From an uncultured Propionibacteriaceae bacterium (GTDB lineage: Bacteria; Actinomycetota; Actinomycetes; Propionibacteriales; Propionibacteriaceae): a stretch of 64,000 bases of DNA. Positions 38,624 through 48,481 of the stretch are shown piece after piece. Under the pieces are notes generated by a model. That model made no database searches. It was given only the letters and a program-made list of their open reading frames with translations, and was not told the origin of the DNA. Both the position numbers and the translations under genes were made by a program. The stretch spans positions 62,001-126,000 of the forward strand of contig CALBCJ010000014.1 of NCBI GenBank assembly GCA_937926975.1, written 5' to 3'. The first letter of the stretch is position 1. Every line of letters starts with the position of its first letter.

Positions 38624-39277
38624 TCAGTCGGTCTCCAGGCCGTCGGCGTCGCGAATCCGCAGCGCCGCCGCGACCCGGTTGTCGACCCCCAGCTTCGAGA
38701 AGATCCGGGTGATGGTGGCCTTGGTCGTGGCCAGCGACACGTACAGCTCGTCGGCGATGTCCTGGTTGGAGCGGCCCGCGGCCAGCAGGGATGCTACTTC
38801 CCGCTCCCGTACGGTCAGGGAGTCCAGGTCCCGCCGGGCGTCCGGGTCGACCCGCTGCCGGGCAGTGGCGGCCGCGATCACCTGGTCGGTGACGCTGGGG
38901 GACAGGGCCGGCTCGCCGGCAGCCACCTTGTGAATCGCCTCGATCATCTGGGCCGGGGCGCTGTCCTTCAGGAGAAACCCCTTCGCCCCGGCCTGCAGGG
39001 CCCGCAGCACCTGGTCGTCGGAGTCGAAGGTCGTCAGCACCAGCACCGCGGGCGGACTGGGCCGCAGCAGCAGGTGCTCAGTGGTGGTGAGCCCGTCCTG
39101 CACCGGCATCCGGATGTCCATCAGCACCAGGTCCGGGCACAGCTGGTCAACCAGGGCCTCGGCGGCCTTCCCGTCAGCGGCCTCGGCGACGATCTCCAGG
39201 TCCGGCTCTCCCGAGAGGATCAGCCGCAGACCGGTACGGACCATGGGGTCGTCGTCGACCAGGAGCAGCCGGGTCAC
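38624..39277 (-). CDS. NarL/LuxR-type response regulator
   Basis: 217 residues: receiver domain with VDDD near residue 8, phosphoacceptor Asp in LVLMDIRMP and the Lys of FLLKDS, then a LuxR-type helix-turn-helix (LTVREREVASLLAAGRSNQD). GTG 39277 is chosen because it overlaps (GTGA) the in-frame stop that would end the full-length partner kinase; GTG 39283 is a near alternative, with GGAGG further upstream. Likely controls the divergent ABC transporter and esterase-like genes at 40.5-43.3 kb. Confidence 0.92.
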   Translation of the reverse strand: MTRLLLVDDDPMVRTGLRLILSGEPDLEIVAEAADGKAAEALVDQLCPDLVLMDIRMPVQDGLTTTEHLLLRPSPPAVLVLTTFDSDDQVLRALQAGAKGFLLKDSAPAQMIEAIHKVAAGEPALSPSVTDQVIAAATARQRVDPDARRDLDSLTVREREVASLLAAGRSNQDIADELYVSLATTKATITRIFSKLGVDNRVAAALRIRDADGLETD

Positions 39278-39318
39278 TGGCACGGCAGTCTCGCCTCCAC
39301 TACGAAGTCGGAACCCTT

Positions 39319-40344
39319 TCAGGTGGCCGACCACTGCCCCTGCAGCAGGTCCACCCGCTCAGCTAAACCTACGAGACCCAGCCCGGCGCCGGGGACGGCA
39401 GGCCCCCCGCGGTCACCGAGCGGGTTGCTGACCCGTACGGTCACCAGGCTGCCGTCGTGACCGAGGGTGAGGTGGACCGGCTGCCCGGGCGCGTGCTTGC
39501 GGGCATTCGTCAGCGCCTCCTGCACGATCCGGTAGAGGTGACGACCGATCCCGGCCGGGACCCGGTCAGGATTCAGGTCCTGGTCGACCAGCACCTGCTG
39601 GCCGGCGGCTCGGGCCTCCGTGACCAGGGCCTCGAGCTGGGCCAGGGCAGGCTGAGGGGCCTCCGGGACGGCGCCGGGGGTCCGCAGTGAGCCCAGGACC
39701 AGGCGGAGCTCGTCCAGCGAGCGGCGGGCGTTCTCGTTGATCATCGCGACCGCCTCAAGCAGCTGCTCACGGGGCAGGTCACTGCGGTGGGCGAGGGCGC
39801 CGGACGCCATCGCCACCAGCGACAGCCGGTGAGCCAGAACGTCGTGCATCTCGCGGGCGATCCGGTCCCGCTCGGCCATCCGGACCTGCTCCAGCCGAGC
39901 CTCGTCGGCGCGCTGGGCCTCCAGCCGGCGCTGCTCCTCGGCCAGAGCCCGGGCAGCCTCCGACTGCCGGGCCCGTTCCGCGCTCCGGCTGGCGTACCCC
40001 ACAGCAGCGGCCACCGTGACTCCGGCCAGCTGCAGAGCCGCCTGCATCCAGACGACCTGGGACGCGTTGCGTGTGACGACCAGCGGCCACAGCACCGAGG
40101 CACCGGTGGCCGAGGCCACAGCCAGGACCACCTGCAGCAGAGAACGGCGCCGGGCCAGGTGCCCGATGAGGACCACCAGCGCTCCGCTGGGAATCTCGAA
40201 CGGGACCCGCAGCAGCACCGCGACCGCGATCAGCCATCCGATCCGGCTGCTGCGCCGCCCAGCGACGAGCGCCAGCGACGCCGCGGCCACCGCCAGCATC
40301 ATCGTGACCACCAGCAGCGAGCCGCGGGACCACCAGACCGCCAC
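39319..40344 (-). CDS. NarL-type sensor histidine kinase, apparently damaged at both ends
   Basis: 341 residues as read from GTG 40344 to TGA 39319. Membrane helices fill the first 125 residues, then HisKA_3 with REMHDVLAHRLSL, and an ATPase domain with IVQEALTNARKHA and GLGLVGLAER. C-terminus: after the TGA the same frame continues with KGSDFVVEARLPCQ and a stop that overlaps the regulator start, which is the normal end of this domain; the TGA therefore looks like a nonsense change. N-terminus: the frame stays open upstream (PPRYSLDRWSWPVAVLITLY) but has no start codon; a GTG at 40426 behind TAGTCT is one base out of phase. It may be a pseudogene, or the assembly may contain errors. Confidence 0.75.
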   Translation of the reverse strand: MAVWWSRGSLLVVTMMLAVAAASLALVAGRRSSRIGWLIAVAVLLRVPFEIPSGALVVLIGHLARRRSLLQVVLAVASATGASVLWPLVVTRNASQVVWMQAALQLAGVTVAAAVGYASRSAERARQSEAARALAEEQRRLEAQRADEARLEQVRMAERDRIAREMHDVLAHRLSLVAMASGALAHRSDLPREQLLEAVAMINENARRSLDELRLVLGSLRTPGAVPEAPQPALAQLEALVTEARAAGQQVLVDQDLNPDRVPAGIGRHLYRIVQEALTNARKHAPGQPVHLTLGHDGSLVTVRVSNPLGDRGGPAVPGAGLGLVGLAERVDLLQGQWSAT

Positions 40345-40431
40345 CGGCGTCAGGTAGTACAGCGTGATCAGGACGGCAACCGGCCAGGACCACCGGTCCA
40401 GGCTGTACCGGGGCGGTTGAGGACACCGGCC

Positions 40432-40437
40432 AGACTA
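40432..40437 (-). promoter_or_regulatory. Candidate -10 of the kinase/regulator operon
   Basis: TAGTCT on the minus strand ends five bases before GTG 40426, which is out of phase with the kinase frame by one base. Confidence 0.5.
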
Positions 40438-40555
40438 GGAGGCCCCTCTCCCGCCTCGGCAGTGACCATCGGCTAGACCGGCCTAGCCGATCGGCCAGCC
40501 AGGTCCAGCCGCAGGGTGCTGGTGGGCGACCAGGTGGCGCGGCTGAAGTAGGACC

Positions 40556-41278
40556 ATGATTCGCATCGAGCACCTGACCAAGACCTACGGCCGCGGGGTG
40601 AGCGCCGTCCAGGCCGTCTGCGACCTCACCTTCACCGTCGAGCCAGGGACCGTGACCGGCTTCCTCGGCCCGAACGGGGCCGGCAAGACCAGCACCCTGC
40701 GCATCCTGTGCGGGCTGGCCCGCGCCACCAGCGGCTCGGCCACCATCAACGGTCAGCGGTACCAGGACCTGCCCAACCCGGCCCGGACGGTCGGGGTGCT
40801 GCTGGACGCCTCCGCGGTTCACCCGGGCCGGACCGGCCGCGAGAGCCTGGCCCTGGTCGCGCTGTCGATCGGGGTGCCTCAGAGCCGCGTCGACGAGGTC
40901 CTGGACGAGGTGGGCCTGACTCCGGCCGAGGGCCGGCGCCGGGTCGGGCACTACTCGCTCGGGATGCGGCAGCGGCTGGGGCTGGCCCGCGTTCTGCTGG
41001 GCGACCCGACGGTCCTGGTCGCCGACGAGCCGGCCAACGGGCTCGACCCACAGGGAATCGTCTGGCTGCGGCGGCTGCTGCGCCAGCAGGCCCGCCAGGG
41101 CCGGGCCGTTCTCCTGTCCAGCCACCAGCTCCATGAGGTCGGTGAGGTCGTCGACCAGCTCGTGATCATGGCCTCCGGCCGGGCGCTGGCGGTCGGTGCC
41201 CCCGACGAGCTGCTCGGCACCGGCAGCCTCGAAGACCTCTTCCTCCAGCTCACCAGCGGCGCCGACCGCGCTGCCTGA
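40556..41278 (+). CDS. ABC transporter ATP-binding protein
   Basis: 240 residues. Walker A GPNGAGKTS near 41-49, signature YSLGMRQRLGLARVL, Walker B VLVADEPANGLDP and the H-loop SSHQLHEV. The YSLGMRQR signature with a Gly-poor linker is typical of ABC-2 type exporters for drugs or lantibiotics (CcmA/BcrA group). The permease gene follows after 18 bases. Divergent from the two-component pair; the 117-base divergent gap (40427-40555) should hold the control site. Confidence 0.92.
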   Translation: MIRIEHLTKTYGRGVSAVQAVCDLTFTVEPGTVTGFLGPNGAGKTSTLRILCGLARATSGSATINGQRYQDLPNPARTVGVLLDASAVHPGRTGRESLALVALSIGVPQSRVDEVLDEVGLTPAEGRRRVGHYSLGMRQRLGLARVLLGDPTVLVADEPANGLDPQGIVWLRRLLRQQARQGRAVLLSSHQLHEVGEVVDQLVIMASGRALAVGAPDELLGTGSLEDLFLQLTSGADRAA

Positions 41279-41296
41279 CCACCCAAGGACACACCG

Positions 41297-42076
41297 ATGA
41301 CTACCTCTGCTGCCACCATTCCGCTCGCCCCGACCTCCAGCGTGACACCCTCTCGCCCCGGCTTCGCCACCTCCGTGCTGGTCGAGCTGCGCAAGCTGGT
41401 CGACACCCGGGTCTCCCTGGTCCTGGGACTGGCCGCGCTCGGCATGATCATCGCCTTCACCGGCGGTGCCGCCATGTTCCGCGACGGCTCGTACGGGACG
41501 ACCGCCACTGCCGCCGGGGCACCAGCCGGCATGGCCCTGGCGGTCCTGGCCATCCTCAGCGTGACCTCGGAGCTCGCCAACCGCTCCGCCCAGGTCACCT
41601 TCCTCACCGAGCCGAACCGGTTGCGGGTCCTGGCCGCCAAGGCTGCCGCGGTGGCTGCCGCTGCGGTAGGGGCCACTCTGGTCGCGTACCTGGCGGCCCT
41701 GGTCGCCACTCCGCTCGGGGCCCACTGGCAGAGCCGTCCGGTCAGCTGGGACTACCAGGGCTGGGCCCTGGCCGGCTACCTCGTGGCCTCGGTGATCCTG
41801 GTCCTGGAGTCCTTCGCGCTGGCGACGATGCTGCTCAACGGCCCGGCGGCGCTGGTGGTGACCTTCGGACTGCCGATGGTCTTCACCCTGGTCGAGACCG
41901 CTTTCCCGGCGTCGGCGAAGGCTCTGGAGTGGATCAGCCCCAGTGCCATGGACACCTTGAGCAAGACCGGAGCCGCGGCCACTACCTGGGCCCAGCTCGG
42001 GACCAGCCTTGCTGTCTGGCTCATCCTGCCCCTGGTGGTCGGCACGGTCCGGGTGGCTCGGCGGGAGATCGCCTGA
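41297..42076 (+). CDS. ABC-2 type permease
   Basis: 259 residues with about six membrane segments after a 35-residue cytosolic start (SVLVELRKLVDTRVSL is the typical coupling stretch). Partner of the upstream ATPase, forming an exporter of unknown substrate. ATG 41297 is 18 bases after the ATPase stop. One base separates its stop from the next ATG, so all three genes are cotranscribed. Confidence 0.9.
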   Translation: MTTSAATIPLAPTSSVTPSRPGFATSVLVELRKLVDTRVSLVLGLAALGMIIAFTGGAAMFRDGSYGTTATAAGAPAGMALAVLAILSVTSELANRSAQVTFLTEPNRLRVLAAKAAAVAAAAVGATLVAYLAALVATPLGAHWQSRPVSWDYQGWALAGYLVASVILVLESFALATMLLNGPAALVVTFGLPMVFTLVETAFPASAKALEWISPSAMDTLSKTGAAATTWAQLGTSLAVWLILPLVVGTVRVARREIA

Positions 42077-42077
42077 G

Positions 42078-43304
42078 ATGCGTACCGTGCTTCGAGTCAT
42101 CGTCACCATCGTCGTAGTGCTGGCCGTGGTCGGCGGCGGGACCGCCGGCTACAGCGCCTGGACCGGCCGGGCCCAGGGCAGTCCGCAGGCAGTCGACCTG
42201 TCCACCGTCACCATCAGCGACACCCTGGCCGGCAAACGGATCCTCGCCTTCGGGGAGGCCACTCACGGCAACCACGAGTTCCAGCAGGTCCGTCTCCAGC
42301 TCAGCCAGCAGCTGACCCGGCGCGGCTTCCAGACCATCGCCTTCGAGGCCGACTACGCCAGCACCTGGGCCGCCAACGAGTGGGTCAACCTCCGGCCGGG
42401 GCGGGTCACCACCGCTGAGGAAGCCGCCTCGGTGCTCGGTTTCGCCGTGTACCGGACTCGGGAGACCGCCGACTGGCTGGCCTGGCTGCGGGCCGAGAAC
42501 GAGCAGCGTCAGCCAGACCAGCGGATCCAGCTGGTGGGGATCGACTTCCAGCGTCCTGACGCGGCTCGGCTGATGCTGGACCAGGGCGTACGGGCCGTCA
42601 ACCCGGCCCAGGCCGACCAGCTGGCCGGGGACCTGGCCCCGTACACCGAGGACTGGCTGGAGCGTGCCGACCCGGCAGGGCTGACCCGCTGCGCCGAGAC
42701 CGCTCGTACCTGGCACGCCCGGCTGGCTGGCCAGCCAGCCCTGGCACAGGCGGCGCTGACGATCGCCCAGATGTGCGGTGCCCAGGCCGCCGGCGACGGC
42801 TACTCCCGGCTCCGGGACCGGTCCATGTTCGACAACCTGAACTGGCTGCTCGACACCACCCAGGCTCAGCACGTGCTGCTGTTCGCGCACTCCGGCCATG
42901 TCGAGAAGACCGGCTCCGGGTTCACCTTCGACCCGGGGATGGTGTCCCTGGGCAAGGCGGTCGCCGAGCGCTACCGGGACCAGTACGCGGTGATCGGATC
43001 AGACTTCCACCGCACCAGCGTGCGGGCCGGCTCCAGCCGGGGACGGCAGGTCTTCGAGATCACGAACCGCACTCCGCTGCGCGGCATCTTTGCTCAGACG
43101 TCGGTTGGGTACCTGGACTTCGCCGGTGCGGATGAGGTGAACCGGGCTCTGCTGGGACAGGCGCAGCCGGTGGGGAGCCTGGGGGACCAGGTGGGCTGGC
43201 TGAACATCTGGGTGCAGGCGTACCACAGTGTGTCGCTGGTGCCGGTGGAGGCGTTTGACGCGCTGGTGCTCGTGAGCGCGGCGACGCCGTCGACTCCGCT
43301 GTGA
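42078..43304 (+). CDS. Erythromycin-esterase-like hydrolase, membrane anchored or secreted
   Basis: 408 residues. One N-terminal hydrophobic segment (about 5-27) acts as anchor or signal peptide, then an erythromycin esterase-like domain: GEATHGNHEF (catalytic His candidate), IAFEADYAS, a central RDRSMFDNLNWLL and LFAHSGHVEK. Members EreA/EreB/EreC open macrolactone rings, but most family members have unknown substrates, so resistance is only a possibility. The extracytoplasmic location is unusual for Ere enzymes, which are cytosolic. ATG 42078 follows the permease stop by one base. Confidence 0.87.
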   Translation: MRTVLRVIVTIVVVLAVVGGGTAGYSAWTGRAQGSPQAVDLSTVTISDTLAGKRILAFGEATHGNHEFQQVRLQLSQQLTRRGFQTIAFEADYASTWAANEWVNLRPGRVTTAEEAASVLGFAVYRTRETADWLAWLRAENEQRQPDQRIQLVGIDFQRPDAARLMLDQGVRAVNPAQADQLAGDLAPYTEDWLERADPAGLTRCAETARTWHARLAGQPALAQAALTIAQMCGAQAAGDGYSRLRDRSMFDNLNWLLDTTQAQHVLLFAHSGHVEKTGSGFTFDPGMVSLGKAVAERYRDQYAVIGSDFHRTSVRAGSSRGRQVFEITNRTPLRGIFAQTSVGYLDFAGADEVNRALLGQAQPVGSLGDQVGWLNIWVQAYHSVSLVPVEAFDALVLVSAATPSTPL

Positions 43305-43399
43305 GCCTGCCGCTGGGGGTGGCCTGGGGCCGGTCCGACCGGTGACCGGGCGCCCGCGCCACACCGGTCTTGGCGTTCAGCCGGACTAAGGTGCCCTGC

Positions 43400-43780
43400 A
43401 TGAACTTCGAGAAGGTCATCTTCGGGTTCTTCGTGGTCCTGGCGGCCACCTTGAACTTTGGGTTCTGGACCGGGAGTATCGACATCGTCCACCACCACAA
43501 TGTGCTCGAGCTGTACGCGGCCGTGGTGGTGAACCTGGTGGCCACGGTGCTCAAGTTCGGCGACCGGACCCAGATCGGAGCCGTCCACCTGGCGACCAGC
43601 CTCTGCGCCGACATCCAGCTGATCATTGCCGCGGCGGCCTATGTCTGGGCCTCGCAGCACGGGCCGATCTCACCTACCGACATGACCAATGTGGTGTCGC
43701 TGTCGGGCGGTGCCCTGTTCGCCAACGTGGTCTCGGTCGTTCTGCTGATCATCGAGACCAGCAGCTTCCGGCGACGCTGA
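43400..43780 (+). CDS. DUF6394 family membrane protein
   Basis: 126 residues with three to four membrane segments: MNFEKVIFGFFVVLAATLNFG, ELYAAVVVNLVATVLKFGD, ATSLCADIQLIIAAAAYV and a last helix near the C-terminus. This matches the DUF6394 group. A conserved HHHNVLELYA stretch precedes the second helix. TAAGGT (43387-43392) ends seven bases before the ATG, indicating a leaderless mRNA. The stop overlaps the ATG of the potassium channel by one base, so it may be an accessory subunit. Confidence 0.85.
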   Translation: MNFEKVIFGFFVVLAATLNFGFWTGSIDIVHHHNVLELYAAVVVNLVATVLKFGDRTQIGAVHLATSLCADIQLIIAAAAYVWASQHGPISPTDMTNVVSLSGGALFANVVSVVLLIIETSSFRRR

Positions 43781-45537
43781 TGCGCAACCCGCTACTCAGC
43801 CCGCAGGAGCGTCGCCCGAAACGGCACGGGGACCTTCGCCGCCGCCGGGTGAGCGTTCCGGTGGTGCCCCGGATCGATGCTCTTTTCCTGATCCTGCGCC
43901 GAATGCGGGCGCCGCTGCTGATCCTGGCCGGGGTGTACGTGGTCGCCATGGGCGGCTTCACCCTGGTGCCCGGCCAGGACGCCAACGGCAACCTGCGCTA
44001 CATGTCGCTGTTCGAGGCGTTCTACTTCCTCTCCTACACCGCGACCACGATCGGTTTCGGTGAGCTGCCCTACCCGTTCACCCCGGCCCAGAGGCTGTGG
44101 ACGACGGTCTGCATCTACCTGTCAGTGCTGGCCTGGGCCTACGCCTTCGGGCAGCTGTTCCAGCTGATGCGCGACTCTGCCTTCCAGACCGCCATCGCCC
44201 GGCAGCGTTTCGCCGGGCGGATCCGGGCCTTCCGCGACGACTTCGTGATCATTGCCGGGTACGGGCACACCGGTCGGATGATCGCCCACGCTCTCGATGC
44301 CCGGGGTGAGCGGCTGGTGGTGCTCGACCGTCGGCAGGAACGGATCGACACCCTGGAGAGTGACCAGCTGGTGGGCGACGTGCCGGGCCTCGTGGCTGAC
44401 GCCAGCAACGTCTCCCTGCTGGGCCTGGCCGGACTCGGCCACCCCCGCTGCAAGGCAGTGCTGGCGATGACCGAGGACGACGAGCAGAACCTGGGGCTCG
44501 TAATGGCGGCCCGCCTGCTGCGGCCCCAGGTCCGGGTGATCGCCCGCTGTGAGAGCCGGGAGACGGCGCTGCAGATGAGTCGCTTCGAGCCGGAGGCGGT
44601 GATCAACCCGTTCGACCGGTACGGGGCGTACCTGGTGCTGATGATCCACCGGCCGGTGGCGTACCAGCTGGTGCGGTGGCTGCTGGCCGAGCCGGGGACC
44701 TCCATGCCGGCCCGCCCCGAGGGACTGACCGACGGGCCCTGGGTGGTGCTCGCCGACGGAGAGTTCGGCCATGAGGTCGCGAACGACCTGCGCCGCGACG
44801 GTCTTGAGGTCCGCGTGGTCACCCCCGACGACGGCCCGGTCGACACCACCGGGATCGTCGGCTTCGTGGCCGGCACCTCCTCCGACACGACCAACCTCTC
44901 AGCCGCAGCCCGGATCCGGCTGATCAACCCGGAGATCTTCTTGTCGGTGCGCCAGCAGGAGCACAACAACCGGACCTTGATGACGGCCTTCTCCCCAGAC
45001 TCGGACTTCTTCCCTGGCGAGATCGTGGTCAACGAGTGCCTGGCGAGGATGGTCAGCCCCGGGTACTGGGGCTTTGTGGACTACGTGATGCGTTCTGAGA
45101 ACGCCCGGGCGCAGGAGATCCTGAGCGAGCTGGTGTCGCGGGTCGGCAAGGCCACCCCGCACCACGGGCGGGTGACGGTCGGTGCTCGCGACACCCCTGC
45201 CGTGCAGCGCTGGCTGGGGAGCCGTACGCTCACCCTCGGTGACCTGCTCCGCAGCCCCAGCGACCGGCAGCGGACCCTGCCGGTCGTGGTGGTCGAGATG
45301 CTGCGGGACGGGGAGCGCACCATCCTTCCGCCGCCGGACCTGGAGCTGAGAAGCGGTGACAAGCTAGTGCTGGTGGGAACCCGGGACGCGCTGGACGACC
45401 TAGGGGAGGCCATGTACGACGACTCCACCCTGCAGTACCTGGTCACTGGGCGCGACGTCCCCACCTCGCTGGTCTGGCGCCTGGTCACCGGGCGGGTGCT
45501 GATCGGTGACCGCCGCGACTTTGGAGGCGAGTTCTAG
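43780..45537 (+). CDS. Potassium channel with two RCK (TrkA) domains
   Basis: 585 residues. Two membrane helices (about 45-65 and 105-125) flank a pore loop with the filter TTIGFGE at 89-95, then a first RCK domain (NAD-binding GYGHTGRMIAHAL and ending near 250), a second Rossmann-like part and a TrkA-C-like end (LRSGDKLVLVGT). The filter GFG in place of GYG is also seen in functional channels. Start overlaps the DUF6394 stop (TGATG). Confidence 0.93.
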   Translation: MRNPLLSPQERRPKRHGDLRRRRVSVPVVPRIDALFLILRRMRAPLLILAGVYVVAMGGFTLVPGQDANGNLRYMSLFEAFYFLSYTATTIGFGELPYPFTPAQRLWTTVCIYLSVLAWAYAFGQLFQLMRDSAFQTAIARQRFAGRIRAFRDDFVIIAGYGHTGRMIAHALDARGERLVVLDRRQERIDTLESDQLVGDVPGLVADASNVSLLGLAGLGHPRCKAVLAMTEDDEQNLGLVMAARLLRPQVRVIARCESRETALQMSRFEPEAVINPFDRYGAYLVLMIHRPVAYQLVRWLLAEPGTSMPARPEGLTDGPWVVLADGEFGHEVANDLRRDGLEVRVVTPDDGPVDTTGIVGFVAGTSSDTTNLSAAARIRLINPEIFLSVRQQEHNNRTLMTAFSPDSDFFPGEIVVNECLARMVSPGYWGFVDYVMRSENARAQEILSELVSRVGKATPHHGRVTVGARDTPAVQRWLGSRTLTLGDLLRSPSDRQRTLPVVVVEMLRDGERTILPPPDLELRSGDKLVLVGTRDALDDLGEAMYDDSTLQYLVTGRDVPTSLVWRLVTGRVLIGDRRDFGGEF

Positions 45538-45558
45538 CAGCGACGGGTCTGGGGCGTA

Positions 45559-46284
45559 CTAGTCGGCGGCCCCGGTTCGGCGCAGCACCTCTGACAGGCG
45601 CTCGGCCGCGGCCATCACGGCGGCGGCGTGCAGCCGGCCCGGCTGCCGGGTGAGGCGCTCGATCGGCCCCGACACCGAGACCGCGGCGATCACCCGTCCG
45701 GAGGGAGCTCTGACCGGCGCCGAGACCGAGGCCACGCCCGGCTCGCGCTCCGCCACGGACTGGCACCAGCCGCGGCGACGGACCGCGGCCAGGGCCACGG
45801 CGGAGAAGTTGGCATCCTGCAGCCCGCGCTGGACCCGCTCCGGCTCCTCCCAGGCCAGCAGAACCTGGGCAGCGGAGCCCGCGCTCATGGTGAGGTGAGA
45901 ACCCACCGGCACCGTGTCCCGCAGGCCGGACGGGCGCTCGGCGGCCGCGGCGCAGACCCGGATGTCGCCCTGGCGGCGGAAGAGCTGGGCCGACTCACCG
46001 GTGATGTCGCGCAGCCGGGCCAGGATCGGGCCGGCAGTGGCCAGTAGCCGGTCCTCACCTGCTGCGGAGGCGAGCTCGGTCAGGCGGGGGCCCAGCACGA
46101 ACCGGCCGTGCAGGTCCCGGCTCACCAGCCGGTGGTGCTCCAGAGCCACGGCCAGGCGGTGCGCCGTTGGGCGGGCCAGCCCGGTTGCGGTGACCAGGCC
46201 GGCCAGGGTGGTTGGCCCAGTCTCCAGCGCACTCAGCACCAGGGCTGCCTTGTCGAGAACACCGACCCCACTCCCATTGTCCAT
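45559..46284 (-). CDS. IclR-family regulator, divergent from leuCD
   Basis: 241 residues: winged helix (VLSALETGPTTLAGLVTATGLARPTAHRLAVALE) and an IclR effector domain (LRDITGESAQLFRRQGDIRVC, later RGWCQSVAEREPGVASVSAPV). Its place divergent to leuC identifies it as the likely orthologue of LtbR/NdgR/AreB, which represses leucine genes in other actinobacteria. TAGTAT (minus strand, 46291-46296) ends six bases before ATG 46284, a leaderless arrangement. The shared gap holds two direct repeats that may be its operator. Confidence 0.93.
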   Translation of the reverse strand: MDNGSGVGVLDKAALVLSALETGPTTLAGLVTATGLARPTAHRLAVALEHHRLVSRDLHGRFVLGPRLTELASAAGEDRLLATAGPILARLRDITGESAQLFRRQGDIRVCAAAAERPSGLRDTVPVGSHLTMSAGSAAQVLLAWEEPERVQRGLQDANFSAVALAAVRRRGWCQSVAEREPGVASVSAPVRAPSGRVIAAVSVSGPIERLTRQPGRLHAAAVMAAAERLSEVLRRTGAAD

Positions 46285-46298
46285 AATCTGATACTAAC

Positions 46299-46333
46299 GT
46301 TCCATATAGTGACTGGTCTAGTTCCTATACTGA
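46299..46333. promoter_or_regulatory. Direct repeats in the iclR/leuC divergent gap
   Basis: GTTCCATATAGTGA (46299-46312) and GTTCCTATACTGA (46321-46333) are spaced 22 bases, two helical turns. The second covers TATACT (46326-46331), a likely -10 for leuC, and the first lies over the expected -35 region. Candidate operator for the IclR-type regulator. Confidence 0.6.
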
Positions 46334-46381
46334 GCCCGCTGCGCCGCTCGCTTGGGCGGTGGCTCAACGGAGCGAGGAGAG

Positions 46382-47779
<1,398 letters not shown>

Positions 47780-47795
47780 GCGCCAGGAGCAGACC

Positions 47796-48401
47796 ATGGA
47801 CAGATTTACTTCCCACACTGGGATTGCGGTTCCACTGCGGCGCAGCAACGTCGACACCGACCAGATCATCCCCGCGGTCTACCTCAAGCGGGTCACCCGG
47901 TCCGGCTTTGAGGACGGGCTTTTTGCCGCCTGGCGCTCCGATCCCGCCTTCGTGCTGAACCAGGCGCCCTACCGAGAAGGCTCAGTCCTCGTCGCAGGCC
48001 CAGACTTCGGGACCGGCTCATCGCGCGAGCACGCGGTCTGGGCGCTGCAGAACTACGGCTTCCGGGTCGTGATCGGGTCCCGCTTCGGAGACATCTTCCG
48101 CGGGAACGCAGGCAAGGCCGGGCTCCTGATCGCGACCGTCGACCAGGAGGTGGTCGAGCAGCTCTGGGCGCTGCTCGAGGCCTACCCGGGCCAGGTGGTC
48201 GAGGTTGATCTCACCGAGTGCGAGATTCGGGCCGGGGACCAGCGGTTTGAGTTCCAGATCGATGAGTACACCCGGCACCGGCTGCTGAACGGCCTGGACG
48301 ATATTGCAGTCACTCTGCAGCACGAGGCTGCGATCGCGGCGTACGAGGCGAGCCGGCGCGACTGCCGCCCGACCACCCTGCCCGTGCGGACCGCCGGCTG
48401 A
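47796..48401 (+). CDS. leuD: 3-isopropylmalate dehydratase small subunit
   Basis: Swivel domain subunit for LeuC. 201 residues with [20 protein letters not shown], the substrate loop [17 protein letters not shown] and [20 protein letters not shown] precedes the ATG. Second gene of leuCD; control is presumably that of the leuC promoter. Confidence 0.97.
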   Translation: MDRFTSHTGIAVPLRRSNVDTDQIIPAVYLKRVTRSGFEDGLFAAWRSDPAFVLNQAPYREGSVLVAGPDFGTGSSREHAVWALQNYGFRVVIGSRFGDIFRGNAGKAGLLIATVDQEVVEQLWALLEAYPGQVVEVDLTECEIRAGDQRFEFQIDEYTRHRLLNGLDDIAVTLQHEAAIAAYEASRRDCRPTTLPVRTAG

Positions 48402-48453
48402 CAGCTTGGTTGGGCATCTCTCACCCCGGCTACCGGTGCTGCTCTCCTGTCAC

Positions 48454-48475
48454 TAGACTTTCGGCTCTAGACAGT
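48454..48475 (+). promoter_or_regulatory. Candidate -10 elements upstream of hup
   Basis: TAGACT (48454-48459) and GACAGT (48470-48475) are two possible -10 hexamers. The second ends six bases before GTG 48482, start of a 12-codon frame that overlaps the HU start. Confidence 0.4.
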
Positions 48476-48481
48476 CGCACT

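Noticed and set aside
38156..39460. 434-codon plus-strand frame opposite the response regulator
   Set aside because: Gly/Gln/Val-rich antisense frame; the minus-strand genes have clear families.
39779..42109. 776-codon minus-strand frame crossing the ABC genes and the kinase
   Set aside because: Gln/Gly/Asp-rich frame antisense to the ATPase and permease genes. Its only interesting part is the leaderless GTG at 40426, treated under the kinase frameshift.
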